Assembly (NCBI RefSeq): GCF_934668725.1
Contig: NZ_CAKUOF010000002.1
Location: 248,001-312,000, forward strand
From: an uncultured Dysgonomonas sp.
Lineage (GTDB): Bacteria > Bacteroidota > Bacteroidia > Bacteroidales > Dysgonomonadaceae
Length of the DNA stretch: 64,000 bases
Direction: 5' to 3'
Every line of letters starts with the position of its first letter. Positions within the stretch are counted from its first letter, which is position 1. A model generated the notes under the pieces. It was not told where the DNA came from and did no database searches. It saw nothing but the letters and a program-made list of their open reading frames with translations. The position numbers were made by a program, and so were the translations under genes. Positions 1 to 8,221 of this stretch are shown here, in pieces.

Positions 1-1270
1 GGATATAATCGGATGTAAACTTTATTATGCCATCCTCAGCAAAAACCTTTAAGTTATCTTCATTGTAATTGAGTGCCCCCTTTATCTCGTCAACCGATCT
101 GTTTAAAAGTGAAGCAAGATCAGTCCAAATTATTTCATAATTACACATCAATGAGGTGATAACCTCGCGTGTAATCTGTTCATCGCTATTTAATCTGTAA
201 CCTTTCAGAACGGGGAGTTCTCCATTATTTACTTGTTCGATATAGGATTTCAGGTCTTTGGTATTCTGGCTGTATGCCGAAGTTAGTTGACTGATACCTG
301 TTACACCGAAGGCGTATACCTGTCCTGTAGTACGGCGAGTACAATATCCTTGAAAATTACGATGCAGAGCTTTTGTTTTCTGGGCGATGTATAGTTCGTC
401 ATTGGGCTGTACAAAATGATCGAGGCCAACGGTTTTATATCCTGCATCGTTCAACAGATGTTTGGCTGTTTCGTATATTTTGTTTTTATCTTGCGGAGTA
501 GGCAAACCAAGCTTTTCGAGATTCATCATTGCCGGGTTTACCCAAGGTACGTGTGCATACGAAAAGGTAACTAACCTATCAGGATGTATTTCTATTGCTT
601 GCTTGATGGTATCAGCAAACGATTCGGCAGTTTGTAGAGGTAATCCGTAGATAAAATCCATATTTACGGCTACACCTTTCGATTTGAGTAATTGAACAAT
701 GCCAGCAACAGGCATTCGTGATGGCTTGCGGTTAGATGCTTTCAATACATCGATATTGAAATCCTGTATTCCCAAGCTGATGCGGTTAAACCCTGCATCT
801 ATCAAATCGTTCCAATACGATTCATCTAAATAGCCGGGGTGGCATTCGATGGCTATTTCGGGTTGGTCTATCGTTTCGAAACCATTGAGTAACATTTGAT
901 TTATTTCCTTAAGTATCGACACGGGTTGAGAGGTTGGGCTTCCTCCTCCATAATGTATTTGTGCGATTTTCCGGTTATGATCGAGCAGAGGCAAAACCAT
1001 TTCTATTTCACGCTTCAGGGCGTTCATATATGAAGTTACTACTGTTTTATTTTCCAGTAGCAGGGCATTACATCCGCAATAATGACACATCTTGTAACAA
1101 AACGGAATATGAATATAAAAGGATATATGTTCGGGTTGTTGGGTATTCGATTCCTCTATGGCTGTTTCGTAATCGTTGACTGAAAAGCCGTCGGTAAAGA
1201 AATTCGCAGGCGGATAACTCGTATAGCGAGGTACAGCAACACTGTATTTATCTAATAATTCTTGTTTCAT
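1..1270 (-). CDS. hemN: HemN-type radical SAM coproporphyrinogen III dehydrogenase (3' end outside window)
   Basis: Reading leftward from the ATG at 1270, the protein starts MKQELLDKYSVAVPRYTSYP, matching the N-terminus of oxygen-independent coproporphyrinogen oxidase. The radical SAM cluster motif follows as HIPFCYKMCHYCGC (CxxxCxxCxC), then the SAM-binding glycines YGGGSPT. Further on come a MDFIYGLP-like strand and the HemN C-terminal signatures LDHFVQP and LHRNFQGYCT. HemN removes two carboxylates from coproporphyrinogen III anaerobically during haem synthesis. The stop lies beyond base 1, so the gene is incomplete here. Its start overlaps the end of the MFS gene by 23 bp, so the two are surely co-transcribed. 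The operon partner and the neighbouring TonB receptor leave open a HutW/ChuW-like role in haem use. Family call is firm; the exact role is not. Confidence 0.9.
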   Translation of the reverse strand, partial: MKQELLDKYSVAVPRYTSYPPANFFTDGFSVNDYETAIEESNTQQPEHISFYIHIPFCYKMCHYCGCNALLLENKTVVTSYMNALKREIEMVLPLLDHNRKIAQIHYGGGSPTSQPVSILKEINQMLLNGFETIDQPEIAIECHPGYLDESYWNDLIDAGFNRISLGIQDFNIDVLKASNRKPSRMPVAGIVQLLKSKGVAVNMDFIYGLPLQTAESFADTIKQAIEIHPDRLVTFSYAHVPWVNPAMMNLEKLGLPTPQDKNKIYETAKHLLNDAGYKTVGLDHFVQPNDELYIAQKTKALHRNFQGYCTRRTTGQVYAFGVTGISQLTSAYSQNTKDLKSYIEQVNNGELPVLKGYRLNSDEQITREVITSLMCNYEIIWTDLASLLNRSVDEIKGALNYNEDNLKVFAEDGIIKFTSDYI

Positions 1271-2489
1271 CTTTTTTCTCTTTTTTGAATGTCGCCAATA
1301 TATACAGCAGTGAAGCTACGGCGATACAACTTTCGAATAAAAACAGGTTGGCATAGCCATACATACCGGCTATTTTTCCGGCTCCTGCTGCCATCAACAT
1401 ACCACTAAGATGGGTGATAACGGTTTGCAGAGTAAAATCGGTTCCTTCATAGCCTTCCCGTACATAATACATTGCAGTAGTATATACAACAATGGTTGCC
1501 ATGCCGTAACTTCCCCATAATAAAGTGATTCCTAAGTGTAGGGTAGCAGTGTTAACAGACAGGTGTGTCACCAAAAGGTAAAAGTATACGGTGGTTGCTA
1601 ATATAAGGATGGCAAATACTATTCGAGGTATGAAGCATCCGATTTTGCGTACAATAAAGCCTCCGGTTAATGATCCGATACAGCCGATGGATGTTCCGAT
1701 AACTCCCGACATTACACCGATCTCTTTCATACTGTAGCCATAATCGACCAGCATAGGTTTTAGCATGGCTAATGTTCCTATCAGCCCTGCATAATACATA
1801 AAGAGAAAGAGTATTTGTTTCCAGATTCCTTTTTGTTTGAAAAACCCCAAAAGGTCATCGGGGTGAGGCGGAGCATATTTTTTTCGTTCCTGAGGTTCTT
1901 CTACCTGTTTTTTCTTGAAGAGCATCAGGGGAATGAGTGCTACGACTACAAATATTGCCAGATAGGGGAGTAACTGATTCCATCCCAGTTTATGATAAAG
2001 AAGCAGTAACACACCTCCGCCGATCATTGCCCCAGCAAAACTTCCTACCGATTGCATACTGTTTACCAAACTTTTGTCTTTTTTGCTGAATGACAGAACA
2101 GCAAGGGCATCGGTTGCAATATCTTGGGTGGCAGAAGCCGTAAAAGCAAACACGATGAGTATGATAATAGTATATATGTTGGTTTCGAGATCAAGAAATG
2201 AAATCGCCAGAATGATAACGGCATAAATTAACTCGGATGAAAATATCCACCGTTTGTAATCGTTTAAAGTGTGACAACTCCGGTCAATGGCAGGCGACCA
2301 CAGAAACTTCAATACCCATGGCAGTTTAAGAAACTGAAGCATACCAATTGTTTCGAGCGAATAATCTTGTTGACGCATCAATACAGGCAGAATGGTAGAG
2401 AAAAAACTCATGGGGATAGTCTGGGCGATGTATAAGCTCAGAAACGTGAACAGTTTACCTCCATTTTGCAGGCTCTTATTTATATCCAT
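1248..2489 (-). CDS. MFS permease, AmpG / RhtX-FptX-like
   Basis: A 413-residue polytopic membrane protein with about 12 hydrophobic segments and a charged central loop (KKKQVEEPQERKKY, near residues 193-206) that splits two six-helix halves. The N-terminal stretch LPWVLKFLWSPAIDR resembles the helix 2-3 motif of the AmpG / RhtX-FptX branch of the major facilitator superfamily. These proteins import muropeptides or ferric siderophores across the inner membrane. The gene overlaps hemN and lies downstream of a TonB-dependent receptor with a matching promoter. That favours uptake of an iron or haem-type ligand first brought in through the outer membrane. The substrate is inferred from context only; a muropeptide or other small-molecule role is possible. 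Confidence 0.8.
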   Translation of the reverse strand: MDINKSLQNGGKLFTFLSLYIAQTIPMSFFSTILPVLMRQQDYSLETIGMLQFLKLPWVLKFLWSPAIDRSCHTLNDYKRWIFSSELIYAVIILAISFLDLETNIYTIIILIVFAFTASATQDIATDALAVLSFSKKDKSLVNSMQSVGSFAGAMIGGGVLLLLYHKLGWNQLLPYLAIFVVVALIPLMLFKKKQVEEPQERKKYAPPHPDDLLGFFKQKGIWKQILFLFMYYAGLIGTLAMLKPMLVDYGYSMKEIGVMSGVIGTSIGCIGSLTGGFIVRKIGCFIPRIVFAILILATTVYFYLLVTHLSVNTATLHLGITLLWGSYGMATIVVYTTAMYYVREGYEGTDFTLQTVITHLSGMLMAAGAGKIAGMYGYANLFLFESCIAVASLLYILATFKKEKKDETRIIR

Positions 2490-2617
2490 TTCGAAAAGTC
2501 AATTCTAGTGATCATTTATTAAGCAAAAGATAATATTGAATGGCGTGTTCAGTAATATAGTGATCTATTGTCGGTATATTTGCCACAATATTAAAAAGGT
2601 CTTAAACTTCAATTTTG

Positions 2618-2665
2618 CAAAAATACAAAATACAATCGGGCTAGCCAATCACTAGATGTGATGAA
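2618..2665 (-). promoter_or_regulatory. MFS-hemN promoter with operator shared with the TonB receptor gene
   Basis: On the minus strand a TATTTTTG -7 element (2625 to 2618) is preceded, after 19 bases, by the operator TTCATCACATCTAGTGATTGG in two parts: TTCATCACAT then CTAGTGATTGG (2665-2645). It contains the inverted repeat ATCAC-N5-GTGAT. The same operator (18 of 21 bases) and the same 19-base spacing occur at 4901-4948. The operator centre lies about 42 bases upstream of the predicted start, a typical activator position. Confidence 0.6.
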
Positions 2666-2701
2666 TTGGTTTATTTATAAGTTAGTTTTATATTTTATAA
2701 A

Positions 2702-2735
2702 AAGAAAGCAATAACGTTTATATTATTGCTTTCTT
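2702..2735 (-). terminator. Intrinsic terminator of the TonB receptor gene
   Basis: A perfect 13-bp inverted repeat (AAGAAAGCAATAA at 2702-2714 and TTATTGCTTTCTT at 2723-2735) lies just past the receptor stop. On the minus strand the stem runs into a T-rich stretch. It separates the receptor from the MFS-hemN unit, which therefore needs its own promoter. Confidence 0.8.
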
Positions 2736-2755
2736 GTAAGATATTTGTGTCGCTC

Positions 2756-4855
2756 TTAAAATTTCAACCGTACATCTACACCGCATGTAAATGGTTTGCC
2801 GGCCTGAGCGAATGTATTACCCATCGAACTGAAGTAATAAGATATATACTCTTTGCCCCCAATGTTTTTAGCCCAAAGGTCTAACGAGACTTTATTCATC
2901 ACAAATGATGTTCGGGCATTGAATATGCCGTAAAAAGGTTGGGAAGCCTTATTGTCTTCGTTCCAGTATAGTTTGCCCAGGCCTGTGTATTGTGCATTTA
3001 GTACAATCTTGTGTAGAAAACTGCTTTTTACTTTTATACCATAATTGGCTGCTGCAGAAAGCGTATGGCGTGGAACCATTGCCAGATAATTGCCCGAATA
3101 ATCGATATTTTTGATTTGATTGTACATATACTCTTTGAAAGTAGCATGTGTATATCCATAAGTTAGCTGTAAACTCAGTTCGTCAAGAGGATTAATTTGA
3201 GTCATAATTTCAAAACCTTTGCTGACCGATTTTCCGGCATTACGTATCAGAAATCCTCGTCCGCTAGGTTGTGTTTGGGATACCTGTTGATCGTTCCAGT
3301 TAATATAGAATAAGCTAACTTCCGTTTGAAGGAGTCTGTTAAAGAAATTATTTTTAGATCCCAGTTCATAACTCCAGCTGTTTTCGGATTTGAAAGAACG
3401 GTCGGCTTCATCCTCCACTGTGGTGTTGAATCCTCCTGACTTAAATCCTTTTGTTGCCGAAATATAGATGAGGTTATTATTCGTAAAAGTATATTGGAGT
3501 GCAGCTTTAGGAGTCCATTGCGAAAAATGATTACGGTCTCTTACATTCATTTCCGGATTTACAGGATTATTCGATTTCTGGCTGTTTATGATTGTGTGCA
3601 TTCTGGTTTCTTCCCAATCGTATCTTATTCCTAATGTTAAAGATAGTCCGTCAACCATCAGGTTGTTGTAGGTCGATTGATGGTAAAACGCAATCCCTTT
3701 GGATGGGTTGGTTGCATTTTGTATGGTTAGGGAGTCTAATGCACGATACTCGATTTTATAATCGGTATCATAACTCTGGTAAAAACCAAATGCTCCGAAT
3801 TGCCATTGGTAATTACTTTTGGTAGTTGATTTGATATTGACTTCTTCCGAAAACATTTTTTGATTCTGATAAAATCTGACAAAGTAGAGGTCCTTTTCAG
3901 TAAAGTCTTGATCTATACGTTGTAATCCGTCGTAGAATTGGAATGAAGTCATTGATCCCAGTTTGAACTTATCGGTTGTATACTCTAAATTCAATCCATT
4001 GGTAGACATATTGCGACGGTACGACGATGGTTCGTTGTAGTTAACATCACTGACCGTATTGTTTTTAGGATTATAGATGCCATATGGATATCCTCCTTGA
4101 TCCGAGTACTCATAAGCTGAGGTGAGATGCATATATAGTTTGGGGGTGATTTTCCAACTAAGTCTCATACGCCCTGTTGCAGCATCCATCGGATCGGCTT
4201 TTTTACCCGTATACTGGTTGGTAAAATATCCGCCGGTATGTAGCACACTGCCGGCAAGAGAGTAGCCCAATGTATTGTTTACATTTCCGTAATGAGATGC
4301 CGATAATTCGTATCTGTCGTAATTCCCCATACCGAGGTGTAGATTGGTTTCTCTGTATTTATAAGGAGATTTGGTATATACATTGATAAGTCCCCCCATC
4401 GTATTTCGCCCATATATGGTTCCCTGAGGTCCCCTGAGTATTTCGACACGTTCTATGTCAGTCATATCAATGTCAAATGTCGAACGGTCGAAATAAGGTA
4501 CACCATCTACGTACAAGCCAACCGAAGGTGCATTGATGCGTGAGCCGATACCTCTTATATATGCGGGTGAGGTCATCTTTGACCCGTAATCGGGTATAAA
4601 TAGATTAGGAACAAAAGCATTAATTTCTTTTATATTGGTAATGTTTCGCTCTTTTATATCTTTTTTTGAGACTAATGTCGCCGATATAGGCAGCTGAGAT
4701 AAATTGTTATTACTTTTAAATGCTTCAATAACTACTTCATCTCCTACATACGACATTCGGATAGAATCTTTTGGAATTAATGTGTCCTCGGCTTTAAGAT
4801 TACTGATATAACAAAGGTTGACCAGCAGCAGTACTAGGATGCTGTATTTTTTCAT
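2756..4855 (-). CDS. TonB-dependent outer-membrane receptor (siderophore/haem type)
   Basis: A 699-residue protein with an N-terminal signal peptide (about residues 1-22), a plug domain (about 50-165) and a 22-strand-type barrel ending in the terminal phenylalanine KF. The plug shows the family landmarks RGIGSR, GLYVDGVPY and the strongly conserved RGPQGTIYGRNTMGG (141-154). It lacks the N-terminal carboxypeptidase-like domain of SusC proteins, so it looks like a classical iron-siderophore or haem-type receptor rather than a glycan importer. It would take its ligand across the outer membrane with TonB-ExbBD energy. The MFS permease and HemN-type gene downstream share its regulation. The ligand cannot be told from sequence. 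Confidence 0.88.
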   Translation of the reverse strand: MKKYSILVLLLVNLCYISNLKAEDTLIPKDSIRMSYVGDEVVIEAFKSNNNLSQLPISATLVSKKDIKERNITNIKEINAFVPNLFIPDYGSKMTSPAYIRGIGSRINAPSVGLYVDGVPYFDRSTFDIDMTDIERVEILRGPQGTIYGRNTMGGLINVYTKSPYKYRETNLHLGMGNYDRYELSASHYGNVNNTLGYSLAGSVLHTGGYFTNQYTGKKADPMDAATGRMRLSWKITPKLYMHLTSAYEYSDQGGYPYGIYNPKNNTVSDVNYNEPSSYRRNMSTNGLNLEYTTDKFKLGSMTSFQFYDGLQRIDQDFTEKDLYFVRFYQNQKMFSEEVNIKSTTKSNYQWQFGAFGFYQSYDTDYKIEYRALDSLTIQNATNPSKGIAFYHQSTYNNLMVDGLSLTLGIRYDWEETRMHTIINSQKSNNPVNPEMNVRDRNHFSQWTPKAALQYTFTNNNLIYISATKGFKSGGFNTTVEDEADRSFKSENSWSYELGSKNNFFNRLLQTEVSLFYINWNDQQVSQTQPSGRGFLIRNAGKSVSKGFEIMTQINPLDELSLQLTYGYTHATFKEYMYNQIKNIDYSGNYLAMVPRHTLSAAANYGIKVKSSFLHKIVLNAQYTGLGKLYWNEDNKASQPFYGIFNARTSFVMNKVSLDLWAKNIGGKEYISYYFSSMGNTFAQAGKPFTCGVDVRLKF

Positions 4856-4900
4856 TAATTTTTATATTTTGAGTTAAAGGAACTGTTTTTTAGTTGTATG

Positions 4901-4948
4901 CAAAAATATTAAAGACTTTTAGGTTAACCAATCACTATATGTAGTGAA
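4901..4948 (-). promoter_or_regulatory. TonB receptor promoter with operator shared with the MFS gene
   Basis: On the minus strand TATTTTTG (4908 to 4901) is the -7 element. Nineteen bases upstream lies the operator, plus-strand CCAATCACTATATGTAGTGA (4928-4947), containing the perfect inverted repeat TCACTA-N4-TAGTGA. Compare 2618-2665: same core, same spacing. The 246 bases from 4949 to the next gene at 5195 show nothing else that I recognise. Confidence 0.6.
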
Positions 4949-5194
4949 AATATGTGTAAAACAAGTCAGAGTAGTTGGCTTGTGAAAAAAACGAAAAAAA
5001 AGTTATCAGTTTATGCAACTTCTTCTATTTTTTACATCTATTATATAGTTGAGACTGTAATTCTCTTTTTTGAATATAATGCCTTAAGTTTTCACAGACA
5101 TGTTTTGCTCACCAAAGCAAAATAATGATAGGCTGTTATGCTTATTTAATTTATCATTAAATATTTTATTTTACTTATATCGAAACGTAAACGT

Positions 5195-5617
5195 ATGAAA
5201 ACACGATGCTTTTTAGGATTGATTTTAATAGCTTTAATATCAACAGCAGCTTCTTGTATCGAAAAAGTACAAACAGCAGGTCAGTGGAATGATTCGATCA
5301 AATTATCAACTCGCAAGGCTGATCTTTCTGCATCAAACGATTCTATTATTATTACTACAAAAGGTTCGTGGTGGTGGGTAAATGATATTTCAGTAAATGG
5401 AAATTATTTAGTCTTCAATCCGCTTGAAACCGAAAGAGAAAACTTTGCTATAAATGGTGACTGGTTCTCTATTGAGAGGTGCGACAATCAAAAATTGATA
5501 GTAAGAGTCGATGAAAATAAATCGAATCAAAGGCGCAATATCAAGATCACATTAGAAACCGGAGACTATTTCGACTATATCGATCTAACTCAAACCGGGC
5601 GAGGTGAGGATAATTAG
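5195..5617 (+). CDS. Small lipoprotein with BACON-like domain
   Basis: A 140-residue protein with a lipoprotein signal peptide: hydrophobic stretch then STAASC, with the lipidated cysteine at residue 21. The rest resembles one BACON-type beta-sandwich: LSTRKADLSAS, a Trp-rich strand GSWWWVNDI, FSIERCDNQKLIVRVDENKS and the closing strand DYFDYIDLTQTG. BACON domains are common in Bacteroidota surface proteins, often with a carbohydrate or mucin-binding role, though here function is unproven. Predicted location is the outer membrane or periplasm. Its last codons overlap by 4 bp the end of the convergent CNNM gene. No partner enzyme is adjacent, so it appears to be a single-gene unit. Confidence 0.65.
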   Translation: MKTRCFLGLILIALISTAASCIEKVQTAGQWNDSIKLSTRKADLSASNDSIIITTKGSWWWVNDISVNGNYLVFNPLETERENFAINGDWFSIERCDNQKLIVRVDENKSNQRRNIKITLETGDYFDYIDLTQTGRGEDN

Positions 5618-6891
5618 AACTCTTCTGCGGAACTGAGCATAACCAATACTTTATCTATACGGGCTCCATCCATATCTACAATTTCGAAACTAAAATCTTT
5701 CCATTCTATTTTTTCACCTGTTCTAGGAATATGCTGTAATAAATCGAGAATGAGTCCGCTTATCGTATTATAATCGTTTTGAGTATATAGATACTCTTTG
5801 TCGAAATAGGTTAGGAAATTATAAAACGGACACTGTCCATCTATAAGCCAGCCGCCGTCGGCCCGTTCGATGATATCGGGTTCTTCATGTATATCGGGAA
5901 TATTACCTACAAGAGCCTCTAGAATATCGGTAAGGGTTACAATGCCTTGTATACTGCCAAATTCGTCACAAATCAGAGCATACTGTACATGGTTGGCTTT
6001 CATTTGCTCTAAAGCATTATATACTCCCATGTTTTGAGGGAAATAATTGCATGTCCTGAGAATGTTTTCCATTTTGAAACCTTCTTTCTCCATTTTTCCG
6101 AATAGATCTTTCAAGTATACAATGCCCAGAATATTATCAAGGTCTTTGTGAGCTACAGGATATACATCAAAAGGATGCTCTTGTATGAAGATATACATTT
6201 GTTCGGGCGACATTCTGGTATCTATCCATACAATATCGCTGTGATGGGTCATAATAGATTCCAGATTGCGATCACCTAATGAAAAAACGCGTTCGACAAT
6301 ATCTTGTTCTACTTTATCTACCACTCCGTCTCGCGTTCCCTCTTGTATAATGGCTTTTATTTCGTCCTCGGTGATTTTATTTTCTCTGGTATTTAAATGC
6401 ATCGCTTTTACTACAATCGAAGTACTTTTAGACAATGCCCAAACGAAAGGAGTTGCTATAAGTGACAACAAGTGCATAGGGCGAGCTACTATTTGAGCAA
6501 TTCGTTCGGATATGCTTAATCCTATTCTTTTAGGAACCAATTCTCCAAAAATAAGAGTGAGATAAGTAACAAATAATACAATGAATATTTGAGAAAAATG
6601 AAATACATAGGGTCCTGTAATCCCCCATTTATTTAGAAGCATTGCTAAATCCTTAGCCAATACTTCTCCCGAATAAATACCTGTAACTATACCGACCAGT
6701 GTGATGCCTATTTGTATAGTCGATAAAAATTTATCAGGTTCGTTTGCCAGTTTTAAAGCGGCAGCGGCTTTGGTGTTGCCTAATTTGGCATTGGTGCTTA
6801 GTCTTGATTTTCGGGCTGATATAATAGCTATTTCCGACATCGAAAACAGCCCGTTTATAAGTATTAGAATGACGATAATAACAATATCCAT
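5614..6891 (-). CDS. CNNM / CorC-HlyC family membrane protein with CBS pair
   Basis: A 425-residue protein with the family's full layout. First is a four-helix DUF21/CNNM transmembrane domain (about 1-190) with ISARKSRLSTNAKLGNTKA and GELVPKRIGLS. Next is a cytoplasmic CBS-domain pair (about 205-325) with YPVAHKDLDNILGIVYLKDL and FGSIQGIVTLTDILEALVG. Last is a CorC_HlyC domain (about 345-420). Relatives are Mg2+/Co2+ transporters or efflux regulators (MpfA, YfjD, CorC), historically called haemolysins. The CBS pair probably senses nucleotide or Mg-ATP. It overlaps the convergent lipoprotein gene tail to tail. It is a monocistronic housekeeping-type gene; the transported ion is inferred from family only. 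Confidence 0.88.
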   Translation of the reverse strand: MDIVIIVILILINGLFSMSEIAIISARKSRLSTNAKLGNTKAAAALKLANEPDKFLSTIQIGITLVGIVTGIYSGEVLAKDLAMLLNKWGITGPYVFHFSQIFIVLFVTYLTLIFGELVPKRIGLSISERIAQIVARPMHLLSLIATPFVWALSKSTSIVVKAMHLNTRENKITEDEIKAIIQEGTRDGVVDKVEQDIVERVFSLGDRNLESIMTHHSDIVWIDTRMSPEQMYIFIQEHPFDVYPVAHKDLDNILGIVYLKDLFGKMEKEGFKMENILRTCNYFPQNMGVYNALEQMKANHVQYALICDEFGSIQGIVTLTDILEALVGNIPDIHEEPDIIERADGGWLIDGQCPFYNFLTYFDKEYLYTQNDYNTISGLILDLLQHIPRTGEKIEWKDFSFEIVDMDGARIDKVLVMLSSAEEF

Positions 6892-7135
6892 TTTTTTGAA
6901 TTCAAGTGACTGAAATTAATTTTACAGAACTACTTATTATTTTGATAAGCTCAACAGCAATAGATAGCTCTGCTCTTTATTACTGTCGATTAATCGTTTT
7001 TACTTAGAGGTTTGTCTCTTTCTTAGAAATATCCCACACATAGCAATGCTGTAAAATTAATCTTTTATATTAATTTGCCGAGAGGCTTTTGTATTTTATT
7101 TAATGGCTGTTTACTGGTAAATTTTATCCGTCCGA

Positions 7136-7167
7136 TTTATTATAATCAAAATAAATATCTATATTTG
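7136..7167 (+). promoter_or_regulatory. Promoter of GA-tract leader, copy 1
   Basis: TATATTTG (7160-7167) fits the Bacteroidota -7 consensus TAnnTTTG. Twenty bases upstream is TTTA (7136-7139), one mismatch from the -33 TTTG. The predicted start is about 20-25 bases before the small ORF ATG at 7197. Copy 2 has the same -7 octamer at the same relative place. The stretch 6892-7135 shows nothing I can name. Confidence 0.6.
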
Positions 7168-7196
7168 CTCATCTTAAATAACTCGTAGCGAGAATA

Positions 7197-7331
<135 letters not shown>

Positions 7332-7358
7332 CAAACGTGTTGGTAATAAAAATATTTC

Positions 7359-7382
7359 AGGCGGAACTTTCCGCCTTTTTTT
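7359..7382 (+). terminator. Intrinsic terminator in leader, copy 1
   Basis: GGCGGA (7360-7365), loop ACTT, TCCGCC (7370-7375), then seven T (7376-7382). Copy 2 keeps the stem with a G-U pair and the same T7 run. It lies between the small ORF and the secreted-protein genes, where it would stop most transcripts unless read through. Confidence 0.85.
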
Positions 7383-7543
7383 GGCTTGCGTTTTAAAGAC
7401 GCACACACTTTCATTCCTAAATATTTCCCCAATAAATACATCTATAGTTGTGTCGGTAAACACTTTCGTGTCGCCGATTTATTTTGTTGTTGTCATTTCA
7501 GATCAGCACGAATCATCCGTTTATCTATGCCACAACTATGTCC

Positions 7544-7576
7544 GGCAGCAGCGTGTAGCGATTACATGCTGCTGTC
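7544..7576 (+). promoter_or_regulatory. Conserved 14-bp RNA hairpin in leader, copy 1
   Basis: GGCAGCAGCGTGTA (7544-7557), loop GCGAT, TACATGCTGCTGTC (7563-7576): 14 consecutive pairs including two G-U. Copy 2 has the same stem with compatible substitutions at four pairs. It is followed by TTTTATTTT, so it may be a second, weaker terminator or an RNA-binding site 54 bases before the first gene. Confidence 0.65.
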
Positions 7577-7629
7577 TTTTATTTTAAAACTAACTAATTC
7601 CAATATTTATTTTAATTATTAAGTAGATT

Positions 7630-8211
7630 ATGAAAAAAATTATTTTATTGACGACTTTACTTTTTTTTAGTATTCTCTGGAGTAAGGCACAAGTTGGTAT
7701 TAATACACTGAATCCAGATCAATCAGCAGCATTGGATATTGAAAGTACAAAATCGGGGATGCTGATTCCTCGAATGACAACGGTTCAAAAAACAGCTATT
7801 TTGTCTCCTGCATCAGGTTTGTTGATATACGATACCACCCTCAGATGTATTTCGCAGAATGCAGGTACACCAGCATCTCCGTCTTGGGTATGCTTGTCGC
7901 AAAAAGATGCCCAAAATGGCTTTTTCTATATGCCAACCATAGCTATAGATGCGTCAATGGTATACACTGGAAGAACAATTGATTTGTATACTGAATATAA
8001 AAAGCAGTTTACAACTCCAATTAAAAACCCTTCGGCTCCTGTTAACATACCCTATTTTGTTAATCCTAATGATTTGTACTATTATATCACTAATTATGAT
8101 GCGAAGGTATTAGGAAATATATCTATAAACGATCAAGGAGTAATGACTTATGATGTTATAGCTGAGTCCGATTATGATTCGTTTATGACAGTTGTATTTG
8201 TAATTAAATAA
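7630..8211 (+). CDS. Secreted protein with VGINT-type N-terminus (cassette protein A)
   Basis: A 193-residue protein with a clear signal peptide (1-20, cut before QVGIN). The mature start VGINTLNPDQSAALDI followed by GMLIPRMTTVQKTAI and GLLIYDTT is a very common Bacteroidota module found at the start of secreted and tail-fibre-like proteins; its function is unknown. The C-terminal half carries IPYF.NPNDLYYYITNYD and ends in VVFVIK. The protein at 9760 is a paralogue over its whole length. It is the first gene after the GA-tract leader and is followed 10 bases later by the PKD gene, so the three are likely one operon. Extracellular or cell-surface location is predicted. Confidence 0.7.
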   Translation: MKKIILLTTLLFFSILWSKAQVGINTLNPDQSAALDIESTKSGMLIPRMTTVQKTAILSPASGLLIYDTTLRCISQNAGTPASPSWVCLSQKDAQNGFFYMPTIAIDASMVYTGRTIDLYTEYKKQFTTPIKNPSAPVNIPYFVNPNDLYYYITNYDAKVLGNISINDQGVMTYDVIAESDYDSFMTVVFVIK

Positions 8212-8221
8212 AAAGAGAAAG

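Noticed and set aside
2645..2669. Classical CRP or FNR site in the MFS promoter
   Set aside because: The half sites are in the opposite order (ATCAC then GTGAT) to the TGTGA-N6-TCACA arrangement, so no specific regulator family is named.
7381..7587. Open frame after the leader terminator as a real gene
   Set aside because: Starts with TTG inside the terminator tail. It is the continuation frame of the small ORF, and its protein sequence is not conserved between the two leaders; the hairpin RNA is.
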